Of a stretch of DNA of 64,000 nt, positions 15,675 to 24,218 are shown piece by piece. The stretch is from Slackia heliotrinireducens DSM 20476. Its GTDB lineage: Bacteria; Actinomycetota; Coriobacteriia; Coriobacteriales; Eggerthellaceae. The stretch covers positions 1,054,001 to 1,118,000 of the forward strand of contig NC_013165.1 in assembly GCF_000023885.1 (NCBI RefSeq), given 5' to 3'. Position numbers and translations under genes: made by a program. Each line of letters starts with the position of its first letter. The stretch's first letter is position 1. The notes under the pieces were generated by a model. The model was not told the DNA's origin. It saw only the letters and a program-made list of their open reading frames with translations, and ran no database searches.

Positions 15675-16871
15675 TTAGAAGTTGTACTTGACGACGCCGC
15701 CGAACTTCTGGCACTCGCGAGCGATGGTGATCTTCTGAACGTTGGGAGCACCTTCCTCGAGCCACATGGCGCGGCAGTCACGATACAGACGCTCGGTCGG
15801 GCCGTAGGGGCTGTCCTCGAAGTAGCCGTCGCCACCGAAGATCTCCAGCATCTCGTCGGAGACTTCCTTGACGGTCTCGATGGAGACCAGCTTGCAGATG
15901 GCGGCCTTCTCGGTGACGTACTCGTTGTACGGATCGATGTCGTAGTCGCGAGCGAAGTCGTAGATGGCGCAACGCAGGGTGTGGATGTGAGCCTGCATGC
16001 GGGCGATCTTCTCTTTGATCATCTGGCGAGAAGCGATCGGCTTGCCGAAGGTGATGCGGTCATTGGCGCGCTTGAGGGTGATCTCGAGCATACGCTGAGC
16101 CATACCGAGGTTGGACATGGCGATGTGGACGCGGGAGACGGAGAGGGAGTGGATGGCGACTTCCATGCCCTGGCCCTCTTCGCCGAGCAGGTAGATGGGC
16201 TCGAGTTCAACGTTGTTGAACTTCAGGCCTGCATGGCCGGCGCCGCGGCAGCCCATCATGTGGGGCATTTCGACGATTTCGAAGCCAGGAGCATCGTTGG
16301 GAACGAAGAATGCGGACAGGCGGGAATCCTTGTCGCTTTCGGGGTCGGTCACAGCGATGACGTAGGTGAAGTCAGAGCAGTCGGTGTGGGAGATGAGCCA
16401 CTTCTCGCCGTTGAGGACGTAGTTGCCCTTCTCGTTCTTCAGAGCGGTGGTGTGAAGGTCAGCACCGGTGCCGCCAGTCTGCTCGGTGATGGCGAAGTTG
16501 CAGTAGATGGTCTTGTCCTGGAACTTGTCCATGTACTTGGCCTTGAGCTCCGGTTTGCCGTAGTCGTCAAGGATGCGCCAGTTCATGTCAGCGGCATGAT
16601 GGAGATGCATGCGCATTCCGCCAGGGCCACGGGAGAACTCTTCCTGGACGCGCAGGATCTCGAGCTCGTTGAGGTTCCATCCACCGTACTCTGCGGGCAG
16701 GTAGAAGCGGTACAGATCGTTCTTGATGGCGAGATCATAGAACTCCTGCGGGAACACGTTGGTGACTTCGACCTCCTTCTGAATCTCCTCAAAAGGACCT
16801 TCCACCAGTTCGCGGATCTGCTTGAGGTAAGCCTCAAACTGCTCGTCGGTGATAGTCGCGTTCGGATTCAT
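15675..16871 (-). CDS. Acyl-CoA dehydrogenase with intact catalytic Glu (paralogue 3)
   Basis: A 398-residue acyl-CoA dehydrogenase. Landmarks: FAITEQTGGTGADL in the flavin-contact site (about residue 125), GEKWLISHTDC, DRITFGKPIASRQM (about residue 270), IFGGDGYFEDSPYG and the C-terminal RAMWLEEGAPNVQKITIARE. The last motif keeps Glu where paralogues 1 and 2 have Gly and Asp, so this enzyme has the expected proton-abstracting base of true dehydrogenases. The start has a strong GGAGG 6-7 bp upstream. It is transcribed toward paralogue 2 and divergent from the LysR gene, which may control it. The substrate is unknown. Confidence 0.88.
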   Translation of the reverse strand: MNPNATITDEQFEAYLKQIRELVEGPFEEIQKEVEVTNVFPQEFYDLAIKNDLYRFYLPAEYGGWNLNELEILRVQEEFSRGPGGMRMHLHHAADMNWRILDDYGKPELKAKYMDKFQDKTIYCNFAITEQTGGTGADLHTTALKNEKGNYVLNGEKWLISHTDCSDFTYVIAVTDPESDKDSRLSAFFVPNDAPGFEIVEMPHMMGCRGAGHAGLKFNNVELEPIYLLGEEGQGMEVAIHSLSVSRVHIAMSNLGMAQRMLEITLKRANDRITFGKPIASRQMIKEKIARMQAHIHTLRCAIYDFARDYDIDPYNEYVTEKAAICKLVSIETVKEVSDEMLEIFGGDGYFEDSPYGPTERLYRDCRAMWLEEGAPNVQKITIARECQKFGGVVKYNF

Positions 16872-17164
16872 TAAAACCTCCTTCAGTAGGTAATCCGTAG
16901 AGCCCCGTTCAGCAGAACTCTTTCATGTCTGTCATTATGGGGGCCTGACCTCGGAATATCCAATTAGAGTCACCATGGCAATATCGTGTAACCTATCAGA
17001 ACGGCTCATAATAAACGGAAATTATGGATAGCATGTATACCTATCGTGGCAACTTGTGAATAACACCACACTATTGCAAGATTGACCCTGTACCGACGTT
17101 CGGATTTTCAGTTTTATAAGCATTGACGATATTTCAGCTGAAAAGTGTCTCGGAGGTAACATCA
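16872..17164. promoter_or_regulatory. Divergent promoter region between acyl-CoA dehydrogenase 3 and the LysR gene
   Basis: 293 bp of AT-rich DNA. It contains two copies of ACCTATC (16991-16997 and 17039-17045), the second forming a dyad GATAG (17027-17031), nine bases, CTATC (17041-17045). The divergent layout is typical for a LysR regulator and its target. No -35/-10 pair with ideal spacing stands out. Confidence 0.5.
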
Positions 17165-18115
17165 ATGAGCATGAACCTTTCGCAGCTTTATTATTTTCGG
17201 AAACTTGCGGAACTTCAGCACTACACGAAGGCGGCGAAAGAGCTCTACATCACCCAGCCTGCTCTGTCCGATGCCATCAAGTCTTTGGAGAAGGAGCTGG
17301 GCGTTCCTCTGTTCCAGCGCAAAGGCCGCAACGTGTGCCTTACCAAATATGGAAAAGAGTTCGCGGTCTACGTAAACGATGCCTTGCGCGAGCTGGATAA
17401 GGGCATCGCCGTCATGAAGGAGTACACGGGCAGCCTGTCCGGCCGCATCAACATCGGCGGCATCTACACCATCACCGGCGACTATCTGCCGGCTTTGCTG
17501 CGTTCCTACCATGCCGAATACGGCGACGCCGTGAAGTTCGTGGTTTCCCAGGGCGTCACGTTAGAGCTTATCGAGGACTTGAAGAACGACAAATACGACG
17601 TGGTGTTCTCGGCGTTTAAGGACAACGAGCCTACGCTGCGATTCTTCCCGGTTGTGGCCCATCAGCTGGTCGCCTGTGTGAAAGCGGACCACCCCTTGGC
17701 CGAGCGCAAGTCCATTCGAATGGATGACCTGCGCAAATGCGGGTTCGAAATCTACACCTACCGCACCGACATCCCCATCGGAGCCGAGGTTGCGGCCGTG
17801 ACTGACGAATACGGCATCAAGACGCATCAGCGCTTCGACGACGAGATCACCCTGTGCGGCATGGTGTCCAACGAGCGAGACGATTCCGTGGGCCTGCTCA
17901 CGTACACCATCGGCATGAAGCCCTTCACAGACCTGGTCATCATTCCCATCGACGACCGCGACGTGCCGGTGGACTTCCACCGCATGTACATGGTGTACAA
18001 GAAGGACGAGTTCAAGAACCGCGCCTTGGAAAGCTTCATCGACCTTGCGAAGGAGTTCGTGCCTCCTGAGGGTACGCTTCCCACCTGCAAAGTGGTTCGC
18101 GAGAACGCCGAGTAA
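17165..18115 (+). CDS. LysR-family transcriptional regulator
   Basis: A 316-residue LysR regulator. Residues 1-60 are the winged HTH (NLSQLYYFRKLAELQHYTKA, KELYITQPALSDAIKSLEKE); residues about 90-300 are the periplasmic-binding-protein-like inducer domain (GRINIGGIYTITGDYLPALL and onward). The start ATG 17165 has GGAGG 8 bp upstream; a frame beginning 14 codons earlier has no site. Divergence from acyl-CoA dehydrogenase 3, with a dyad between them, and position in the middle of the cluster suggest that it senses the pathway substrate or CoA ester. That role is inferred. Confidence 0.9.
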   Translation: MSMNLSQLYYFRKLAELQHYTKAAKELYITQPALSDAIKSLEKELGVPLFQRKGRNVCLTKYGKEFAVYVNDALRELDKGIAVMKEYTGSLSGRINIGGIYTITGDYLPALLRSYHAEYGDAVKFVVSQGVTLELIEDLKNDKYDVVFSAFKDNEPTLRFFPVVAHQLVACVKADHPLAERKSIRMDDLRKCGFEIYTYRTDIPIGAEVAAVTDEYGIKTHQRFDDEITLCGMVSNERDDSVGLLTYTIGMKPFTDLVIIPIDDRDVPVDFHRMYMVYKKDEFKNRALESFIDLAKEFVPPEGTLPTCKVVRENAE

Positions 18116-18132
18116 AACCCTTACGGTATACG

Positions 18133-18160
18133 AAAGCCGCCCGATCGGGCGGCTTTTTTC
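18133..18160 (+). terminator. Terminator after the LysR gene
   Basis: Stem AAAGCCGCCC/GGGCGGCTTT, loop GATC, T6 run. Confidence 0.92.
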
Positions 18161-18194
18161 GTCGGATGAGGAATGTTTCGTGCGGCTTCGAGCG

Positions 18195-18779
18195 TTATTT
18201 CTCCAGCTTCAGCAGGCTGATGCGGGTCATGGGCTTGCGGACGATGCCCAGACCCTTGATGTGGTAGTAGATGACGAAGCCGCTCTTGCACCGGAAGGCG
18301 CATTCCTCGCAGGGCTGCTTGTTGCAGTAGACGTAGGCGTCCTCCCGGGCCAGTGCGAAATACAGGGGAGGGAACTTCTTCGGCAGGACGTATTTCATCT
18401 GCATGCCAGTGAAGGTTTTCAGGGCGACCCAGTCCACCTGGTACAGGTCCTTGTTCTTGATGGTCCAATCCACAACGATGCAGTTGTTGTTGAAGCCGCC
18501 GTCGATGCGGTAGTCGAGCTCGACGCCTTCGGGCAGGTCGTCTTCGGTCAGGATCTGCTGCCGCTCGGGCAGGCCGCCGTCCTCTTCGCCCAGATACATG
18601 TAAGGCATCTCGGCGACGACGGTGGAGCCGGATCCCGAGTAGAAGATGTCGTTGGCTCCGCCGAACCCGACGGTCACATCGCCGTTGGCATCTTGGTAGA
18701 ACGGCAGGTCGTTGTCGCTGATGCGCGGCTTGAATCCGTTGCGGGTGCGGGTGATGCTGAACTCGCGTTTCTCGGCCAC
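18195..18779 (-). CDS. Unknown 194-residue protein with a four-Cys motif, last gene of the ligase unit
   Basis: I do not recognise this family. The GTG start (18779-18777) is preceded by AAAGGGGG and lies 53 bp downstream of the CoA-ligase gene. The protein has no signal peptide or membrane segment. Its first half is polar (DLPFYQDANGDVTVGFGG), the middle looks like a beta-rich domain (MPYMYLGEEDGG, VVDWTIKNKDLYQVDWVAL), and near residue 150 it has YCNKQPCEECAFRC, a Cys set with 4, 2 and 3 residue spacings that could bind zinc or an iron-sulfur cluster. Its constant place behind a CoA ligase in this cluster suggests an accessory role in handling the acyl-CoA or electron transfer, but this is only a guess from context. 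Confidence 0.7.
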   Translation of the reverse strand: MAEKREFSITRTRNGFKPRISDNDLPFYQDANGDVTVGFGGANDIFYSGSGSTVVAEMPYMYLGEEDGGLPERQQILTEDDLPEGVELDYRIDGGFNNNCIVVDWTIKNKDLYQVDWVALKTFTGMQMKYVLPKKFPPLYFALAREDAYVYCNKQPCEECAFRCKSGFVIYYHIKGLGIVRKPMTRISLLKLEK

Positions 18780-18832
18780 GATGTACCCCCTTTAAGCATG
18801 CGGTCGGCGCTGATGGCCGACCGTCGTTCATT

Positions 18833-20482
18833 CTATTCTTCGGGAAGCCCCATGCGGCGCTTCAGAATGCGGAGCAATTCGTTGCGACGCACTTTGCCCG
18901 TGGGCGTGCGGGGAATCTCGTCGATCAGTTCCAGACGCTCGGGCCACAGGCGCTTGGAGACTCCTTTTTCGCGCAGGTGTTCCAAAAGGTCCGCCAGCTC
19001 GGGCGTGTGTTCCAGATGGGCCGCCGGCACGGCGAACAGGCAGATGCGTTCGCCCATGCGGTCGTCGGGCGCGCCGATGGTGGCTTGGTCGACGATGTCC
19101 GCCCAGTCCATGACGTTGTCGTCCACTTCAAGAGCGGAGATGTTCTCGCCGCCGCGAATGATAATCTCTTTCTTGCGGCCGTTGATGCGGATGCGGCCTT
19201 CTTCATCCATGTAGCACAGGTCGCCGCTGTAGAACCAGCCGTCATCGTCGAGCGCCTTGTTCGTTTCCTCCGGGTTGTTGAGGTAGCCCACGAACATGTG
19301 GGGACCGCGGCTGATCTCTTCGCCCTGCACGCCGCAGGGGACGGGCTTGCGGTTCTCATCTACAACGCCGACTTCGATTCCCTCCAAAGCCACACCCGAC
19401 CAGGCTCCGTTCCATTCGGTGCACTTCTCAGGCGGCACGTAGGCGTGCGGGCAGCTTTCCGTGGAGCCGTAGCACTCGCAAAGCAGGATGTTGTGCCGTT
19501 TGGCGCGCTCGATGAGGCGGCTGGGCAGAGGAGCGCCGCCGCTCAGGAATAGTTTGAGCGTGGGCACATGGCTGTGCGCGGCCTCGAGCTCGGTCAGGAT
19601 ATCCATGATGAAGGGCGTGGCGCCCATGGACCAGGTGACCTTCTCTTTGTTGATGATGCGGATGGCGGTGGATGCCTTGAACCGCTCTTCCAGAACGGTG
19701 GTCTGTCCCAGCAGCATAGGCGAGATCAAACCGTGGAAGAATCCGGTAGCGTGGTTGAGCGGGGACGGCATAAACATGATGTCGTCGCTGGTCAGGTGCA
19801 ACCCGCCAGTGAATGCGCGCTCCGAGAACAGGATGTTGTTATGGGTGAGGAGCGCTTGTTTGGGCTTGCCGGTCGTGCCGCTTGTGGACAGGATGCAAGC
19901 CACGCTGTCAGAGGACGCATTCGGGAATTCTGACAGCGGCTCATAGGTTTCGATGACTTTGGCATAGGTCATCAGGTCGGAGTTTGCCGGCTTCCCGTTC
20001 TTGTCGAAAAGCAGCACTCGGGAAGCGTCCAGGGTGTCGACGCGCTCGATGCACTCCAGGGCCATGGGCTCGTGGTCTATCGAACGTTCGTAGGTGGGGC
20101 AGATGAACGCGCGCGATCCGACCAGGTTCATGACGTAGACCAGATCCTCCACGCTGAAGTTGCGCGGCAGCGGATGCATGACGGCGCCGGCTTTGGTGAT
20201 GCCCAGGTAGAAGATGCAGAATTCCGCCCAGGTAGGGAACTGGAAGGTGACGATGTCGCCGACTTCGACGCCCGCATCGACGAGCCATGCCGCGACGCGT
20301 GAGGAAAGTTCATCGCATTCCGCATAGGTGTATGAAGCGCCGAGGTCGTCCTTGACGTAGGTCTTATCGGCGAATGCCTTGCACTGGCGAGCCCATACGT
20401 CTGCGATGGTGTCTTCGGTCCAGTAGCCTTTTTCGTAGTACTGTTTCTTGGCTTCTTCGTTGATCTTCAAATCAGTGATCAT
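18833..20482 (-). CDS. CaiC-like acyl-CoA ligase (AMP-forming)
   Basis: A 549-residue ANL-superfamily adenylate-forming enzyme that would activate a carboxylic acid to its CoA thioester with ATP. It has the P-loop-like [20 protein letters not shown] (about residue 190), the adenine motif [31 protein letters not shown] and the C-terminal catalytic Lys region [14 protein letters not shown]. CaiC of E. coli is 517 residues with a similar layout, but crotonobetaine or carnitine specificity cannot be read from these motifs. AGAGGGAAG lies upstream of the ATG. A terminator-like hairpin lies between it and the CoA-transferase gene upstream. Confidence 0.85.
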   Translation of the reverse strand: MITDLKINEEAKKQYYEKGYWTEDTIADVWARQCKAFADKTYVKDDLGASYTYAECDELSSRVAAWLVDAGVEVGDIVTFQFPTWAEFCIFYLGITKAGAVMHPLPRNFSVEDLVYVMNLVGSRAFICPTYERSIDHEPMALECIERVDTLDASRVLLFDKNGKPANSDLMTYAKVIETYEPLSEFPNASSDSVACILSTSGTTGKPKQALLTHNNILFSERAFTGGLHLTSDDIMFMPSPLNHATGFFHGLISPMLLGQTTVLEERFKASTAIRIINKEKVTWSMGATPFIMDILTELEAAHSHVPTLKLFLSGGAPLPSRLIERAKRHNILLCECYGSTESCPHAYVPPEKCTEWNGAWSGVALEGIEVGVVDENRKPVPCGVQGEEISRGPHMFVGYLNNPEETNKALDDDGWFYSGDLCYMDEEGRIRINGRKKEIIIRGGENISALEVDDNVMDWADIVDQATIGAPDDRMGERICLFAVPAAHLEHTPELADLLEHLREKGVSKRLWPERLELIDEIPRTPTGKVRRNELLRILKRRMGLPEE

Positions 20483-20520
20483 GGCGCGTGCTTCCCTCTT
20501 GGCTCGGTGGTGCTGGGGTT

Positions 20521-20558
20521 AAAGAAAGGGCAGGCTGAGCCACCTGCCCTTTCTTTTT
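20521..20558. terminator. Hairpin between the CoA-transferase and CoA-ligase genes
   Basis: Perfect 14-bp stem AAAGAAAGGGCAGG/CCTGCCCTTTCTTT with an 8-nt loop. Both ends are A/T-rich, so it can work on either strand; on the minus strand it follows the transferase gene by about 33 bp and could lower ligase expression. Confidence 0.75.
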
Positions 20559-20590
20559 GCTCATTTGGGATCGGGTGTGCCCGTTGGAAC

Positions 20591-21823
20591 TTAGATGAGC
20601 TCGTCCAGGCTGGTAGCGCCCTTGATGGAACCGTCGGCCAGAGCGGCAGCGATCTGCTCGTCGGTGTAGCCGAGCTCCTTCATGACGGCCTCGGTGTCTT
20701 CGCCGAGCTTGCCGGTGGGCTCGAAGGGAGCCATGTCGTTGATCTCGAACTGAACCGGGATCGTGGGGCACCAACGGCCGCCCTTGGGATAGGGGACCTG
20801 CTTGATGTACTCGTTCTCGATGGCGTTCTGGTCTTCGTAGATGTCCGTCGGGGTCTGAGCAGGCTCGCAGGGCATGTCGTTCTCTTTGAACATCTTGAGC
20901 AGCTCGTCGCGGGTGAACTGAGCGAAGCCCTCGTCCAGGATGCGGACGACCTGAGGAGCCAGGCCCTTGCCGTTGACGGTGAAGATGTCGGCCATATCGG
21001 TGTCTTCCAACAGGTCTTCACGATGGATGAGCTTCAGGACGCGCGGCCAGTCGCGGTTGTACTCGGGGAGGCACAGGACGACCCACTTGCCGTCGCCGGA
21101 GCGGAAGACGTTGTTCAGCGGGTTGTTGACCTCGAGGCGGCTCTTGGGGTAGGGGTTGCCGTACTGGGCGGAAACCATGCCCGTGGACAGGGCGTAGATG
21201 CCGGCGTGCTGCAGAGCGCAGGTGACGTAGTCGCCTTCGCCGGTGGTCTCGCGGCCGATGACGGCAGCCAGGATGCCTGCGGCCAGGAACATGGAGGCCT
21301 GGAAGTCACCGTAGCCGTTGGTGGGGATCATAGGGAAGGAGTCCTTGTCGACGGTGGTGCCGAAGACGCCGCCGCGGCCCATGTAGCAGGTGACGTCGAA
21401 GCCGGCAGCATCCTTCTCGGCGCCGACCTTGCCGTAGCCCAGGCCGTGGCCCATGATCAGGCGAGGATACTTGGCATGCAGGCTTTCCCAGTCGAGGCCC
21501 ATCTTGCGCAGGGACTTGGTGCGGTTGTTGGTGATGAAGATGTCAGCGTCAGCGAGCAGCTTGTTGAACGCCTCAAGGCCGGTTTCGGACTTCAGGTTCA
21601 AGCTGATGCAGCGCTTGTGCATGTTTGCCATGTCGAAGGCGAGGTTTTCGTCGTCGGCCATCGGCATGCCGTAAACGGGAGCCTGGTTGACGCGGGTAGG
21701 GTCGCCCTTGGCGGCTTCGACCTTGATGACCTCGGCGCCCATTTCACCGAGCACGCGGCCGGTCGTGGGGGTGGCGAGGAAGGTGGTAAGATCGACGACC
21801 TTAAGACCCTTGAGTGGTTGCAT
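20591..21823 (-). CDS. CaiB-like class III (family III) CoA-transferase
   Basis: A 410-residue CaiB/BaiF-type CoA-transferase, which moves CoA from a product thioester to a new substrate acid and thus avoids ATP cost. Motifs: PLKGLKVVDLTTFLATPTTG and RVLGEMGAEVIKVE at the N-terminus, and the expected catalytic Asp in AAGFDVTCYMGRGG (about residue 165). The C-terminal part has NPLNNVFRSGDGKWVVLCLP and a TDEQIAAALADGSI end. CaiB of E. coli has 405 residues. GGAGG lies 7 bp before the ATG. It has its own long AT-rich upstream region with a palindrome, and a hairpin after it. Confidence 0.88.
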   Translation of the reverse strand: MQPLKGLKVVDLTTFLATPTTGRVLGEMGAEVIKVEAAKGDPTRVNQAPVYGMPMADDENLAFDMANMHKRCISLNLKSETGLEAFNKLLADADIFITNNRTKSLRKMGLDWESLHAKYPRLIMGHGLGYGKVGAEKDAAGFDVTCYMGRGGVFGTTVDKDSFPMIPTNGYGDFQASMFLAAGILAAVIGRETTGEGDYVTCALQHAGIYALSTGMVSAQYGNPYPKSRLEVNNPLNNVFRSGDGKWVVLCLPEYNRDWPRVLKLIHREDLLEDTDMADIFTVNGKGLAPQVVRILDEGFAQFTRDELLKMFKENDMPCEPAQTPTDIYEDQNAIENEYIKQVPYPKGGRWCPTIPVQFEINDMAPFEPTGKLGEDTEAVMKELGYTDEQIAAALADGSIKGATSLDELI

Positions 21824-22195
21824 AGTCTGACCTCCTTGGTTTCCGCTTCAGCGGAACCTCGTAATGGGTGGATATAGAAAAACCACTTACGACCTGCAAG
21901 CGGTCATTCTCCGGATGGAAACGAAACGGTGTGCCTTCGGGTAATCTCGGAATAGGTTTCAGACGGATCGACGGTGGGTCTTCCCAGGGCCGACCACCTT
22001 TCTTGTCTTTATTATGGTGGACGTGTGAAGAGGTGTCTAATCGTTGCTTTGAGGTATCTTCAGGCCTATTCATAGGCTCGATTTATGGTTGGCCAAACAA
22101 TGCGATTCTGTGCTGTTCATCTGCGGTTATATGCATTGCGACAACCAGGGGGAGAAGGGTGTGGGGCGAAGGTTCCAACCGGGGCTGCGGGGCCG
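21824..22195. promoter_or_regulatory. Upstream region of the CoA-transferase gene with a palindrome
   Basis: A gap of about 370 bp between the transporter's terminator and the transferase start. It contains GCCTAT-TC-ATAGGC (22064-22077), a 6-bp perfect dyad, about 240 bp upstream of the transferase ATG. No coding frame here is credible. The ATAGG half-site recurs in other control regions of the cluster. Confidence 0.45.
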
Positions 22196-22233
22196 GAAAA
22201 AAGAAGAACCCGGCCCTCTTTGGGAGCCGGGTT
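22196..22233 (-). terminator. Terminator of the MFS transporter gene
   Basis: On the minus strand: stem AACCCGGC/GCCGGGTT with a 10-nt loop and a CTTCTTTTTT tail, about 50 bp after the stop. Confidence 0.85.
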
Positions 22234-22282
22234 CCAATGCGATCGCTTTTTGCAAGCGCTGTGGGCTATCGAATGTTAAGGC

Positions 22283-23605
22283 TTAGTCCTGAGGAGCCAT
22301 TGCGCTCTTGCCGAACAGACCCTTCCAAGCAGCCACCAGGTAGGCGCTCATGGCGCAGGAGATCAGGGCTGCGACGAGCAGCAGGATCATCATGACCCAG
22401 ACGGCCTGGGTTTCACCCACGGCAGAGGTCATGCTGCCGACGATGAAGGGCAGGAAGACGGAGGCGAAGCCCATGAAGGTGTAGTACATACCGACGTTAC
22501 GACCGCGAGGACCGGGGCAAACCGTCTGACGCAGGGTGACGCCAGTCTGGAGCATGCCGCCAGCAGCGCCGAAGCCGAGCAGGGCGATGGCGATGTAGAC
22601 GACGCCGGCACCGAGGCCGAGAGGCAGGGCCAGGATGACCATGGCCAGAGCGACGGTGGCGATGATGGAGTCGATCAGGATGACCTTGATCGGGCTCCAG
22701 CGGAGCTTGCCCATCATGAATGCCCAGAAGAGGACGGCGATGATGGAACCGGCGGTGTAGATGGAGGTCATGCCTGCAGCGGCAACGTCGGACAGGCCGA
22801 GGTTGTTGATGCCGAAGGCCTTGGAGTACTGCTGTGCGCCGTACATGATGAACATGATGATGAAGCCGAAGAACAGGGTGACGAAGTTCTCGAGGCCGTT
22901 GGGCTTACGCAGCATGGCGTCCCTAGCAGCCTGGATTTCAGCTTCGGCAGCGTTCTTGGCGCCGGCGGTATCCTTCTCGACACCCTGCTTGCGCTCGTCG
23001 TCATACACGAACGGGGTGATGATGGCCAGCACGGTGGCGATGACGGACATGACGATGGGGATCCAGATGTTGATGTGCCAGTTGGCGCCGGAGTTCATAG
23101 CGGCGAACAGCGGGTACACGATACCGGACACGGAGATGACGGCCTTGATGCCGATGGTGGTGGAGCCTGCATACTTCGGCGAAGCCTCGGCGATTGCCGG
23201 GTACAGAGCGCCATCCCAGAAGCCAGACGTAGCAACGCCGGACAGGAAGCCTGCGACGCAAGCGACGGTAGCGCTGTTGGTGACCAGGAAGATCACGAAG
23301 CAGATGATGTACAGGACGCCACCGAGGACAGCGGGGATCTTACGGCCGATGCGGTCGGAAATCTCGCCGCCGATCCAGACGCTGACGAACTTGCCGACGC
23401 CGGTCCAGGTGATGGCCAAAGACACGGCAGCGGCGCCAGCGGCGAAGGCTGCGGAGTTGGGGTCAGACATGTCAAATCCCCACTGAGTGGCGAAATTGAC
23501 CTTGTTCTGGCTAAGAATGATTGCCTGGACGCCATGGGTCAGGTAGCACATGTACGTCGTGGCGATAGCGAGAAGGTACTTCTTCGCTTGTTGAGCTGCA
23601 CTCAC
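22283..23605 (-). CDS. MFS transporter, probable carboxylate importer of the cluster
   Basis: A 440-residue major facilitator protein with about 12 membrane segments split by a charged central loop (about residues 205-235, DDERKQGVEKDTAGAKNAAE). The loop between segments 2 and 3 has the MFS signature GGEISDRIGRKIPAVLGG. The start is GTG (23605-23603) with AGGAGGAG upstream. Clustering with CoA ligase, CoA-transferase and acyl-CoA dehydrogenases suggests that it imports the acid, or exchanges substrate for product. In the E. coli cai system this job is done by a BCCT antiporter (CaiT), so a different, perhaps non-betaine, substrate is likely. That is an inference. Confidence 0.85.
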   Translation of the reverse strand: MSAAQQAKKYLLAIATTYMCYLTHGVQAIILSQNKVNFATQWGFDMSDPNSAAFAAGAAAVSLAITWTGVGKFVSVWIGGEISDRIGRKIPAVLGGVLYIICFVIFLVTNSATVACVAGFLSGVATSGFWDGALYPAIAEASPKYAGSTTIGIKAVISVSGIVYPLFAAMNSGANWHINIWIPIVMSVIATVLAIITPFVYDDERKQGVEKDTAGAKNAAEAEIQAARDAMLRKPNGLENFVTLFFGFIIMFIMYGAQQYSKAFGINNLGLSDVAAAGMTSIYTAGSIIAVLFWAFMMGKLRWSPIKVILIDSIIATVALAMVILALPLGLGAGVVYIAIALLGFGAAGGMLQTGVTLRQTVCPGPRGRNVGMYYTFMGFASVFLPFIVGSMTSAVGETQAVWVMMILLLVAALISCAMSAYLVAAWKGLFGKSAMAPQD

Positions 23606-24139
23606 TACAATCTCCTCCTAATGTTGATTGATTCGGCTCAATATGGAGATCACCATCCGCCGTCTTTGAAACTCGCCCACATAGAATTTCAACGACTGCG
23701 GACCGTTCTCTTCACCACGTATTATCCATAACCCCGATATCGAACGCCAATAGATTCAATTGCGGGTTTTCTGGTCGATTCATAGAGGAAAACATTCGAT
23801 TTGCCTCTTGACTTAAAATCGGTGGATATAACGGTACAGAATGGCCGGTATAAGGCGTTATCGGGTGAAAAAGTACCGTTCGCTGAATATTTGTAACGTA
23901 TTGGTTTTCATATCGCTTGGCTTGTGCATAGGATGCGTTTATAGGAAGGCGCCCACAATGGGAGTATCTCTTATATGTAAATCCTTATGGCAAACCGAGT
24001 CCTTCTCCGTACCCAAGGCGCATTGGGGCGAGATGCTTCGTTTGTGGAGCCGATTGCGCCCCGCTTGAAGCGGCAATGTCCCGTGTGGTATAAAAGATGA
24101 GGTTTCAGCAGGAACCAATACAACTTTTTCGGTCTTTGA
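23606..24139. promoter_or_regulatory. Divergent region: MFS control region and rimP operon promoter
   Basis: 534 bp without a credible gene. The transporter side holds ATAGGA twice (23928-23933 and 23941-23946). The plus-strand rimP operon has an extended -10 promoter TGG-TATAAA (24089-24094), with TTGAAG as a distant -35 candidate (24064-24069, 19-bp spacer). Confidence 0.55.
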
Positions 24140-24168
24140 GAAAGTGGGCTTTGTCCCGCTTTCTTTTT
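24140..24168 (+). terminator. Leader terminator/attenuator upstream of rimP-nusA
   Basis: Stem GAAAGTGGG/CCCGCTTTC (one G-T pair), 6-nt loop, T5. It lies about 45 bp downstream of the operon promoter and 50 bp before the rimP ATG, so it sits inside the leader rather than after a gene. Confidence 0.75.
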
Positions 24169-24218
24169 GTATGAGGACCCGATACGTGCAAGTGAGTGCA
24201 AAACGGAAGGAGGTCAGG

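Noticed and set aside
15511-15675. A possible small gene between the two convergent dehydrogenases.
   Set aside because: The gap is filled by two terminators and has no start site.
8050-23605. Calling the cluster a carnitine operon and naming genes caiA, caiB and caiC.
   Set aside because: The hydratase and BCCT transporter are missing and there are three dehydrogenase paralogues, so carnitine specificity is not supported; only family-level labels are used.
23841-24068. A 75-codon frame upstream of rimP.
   Set aside because: No ribosome-binding site, overlaps the promoter region, composition unlike genes.
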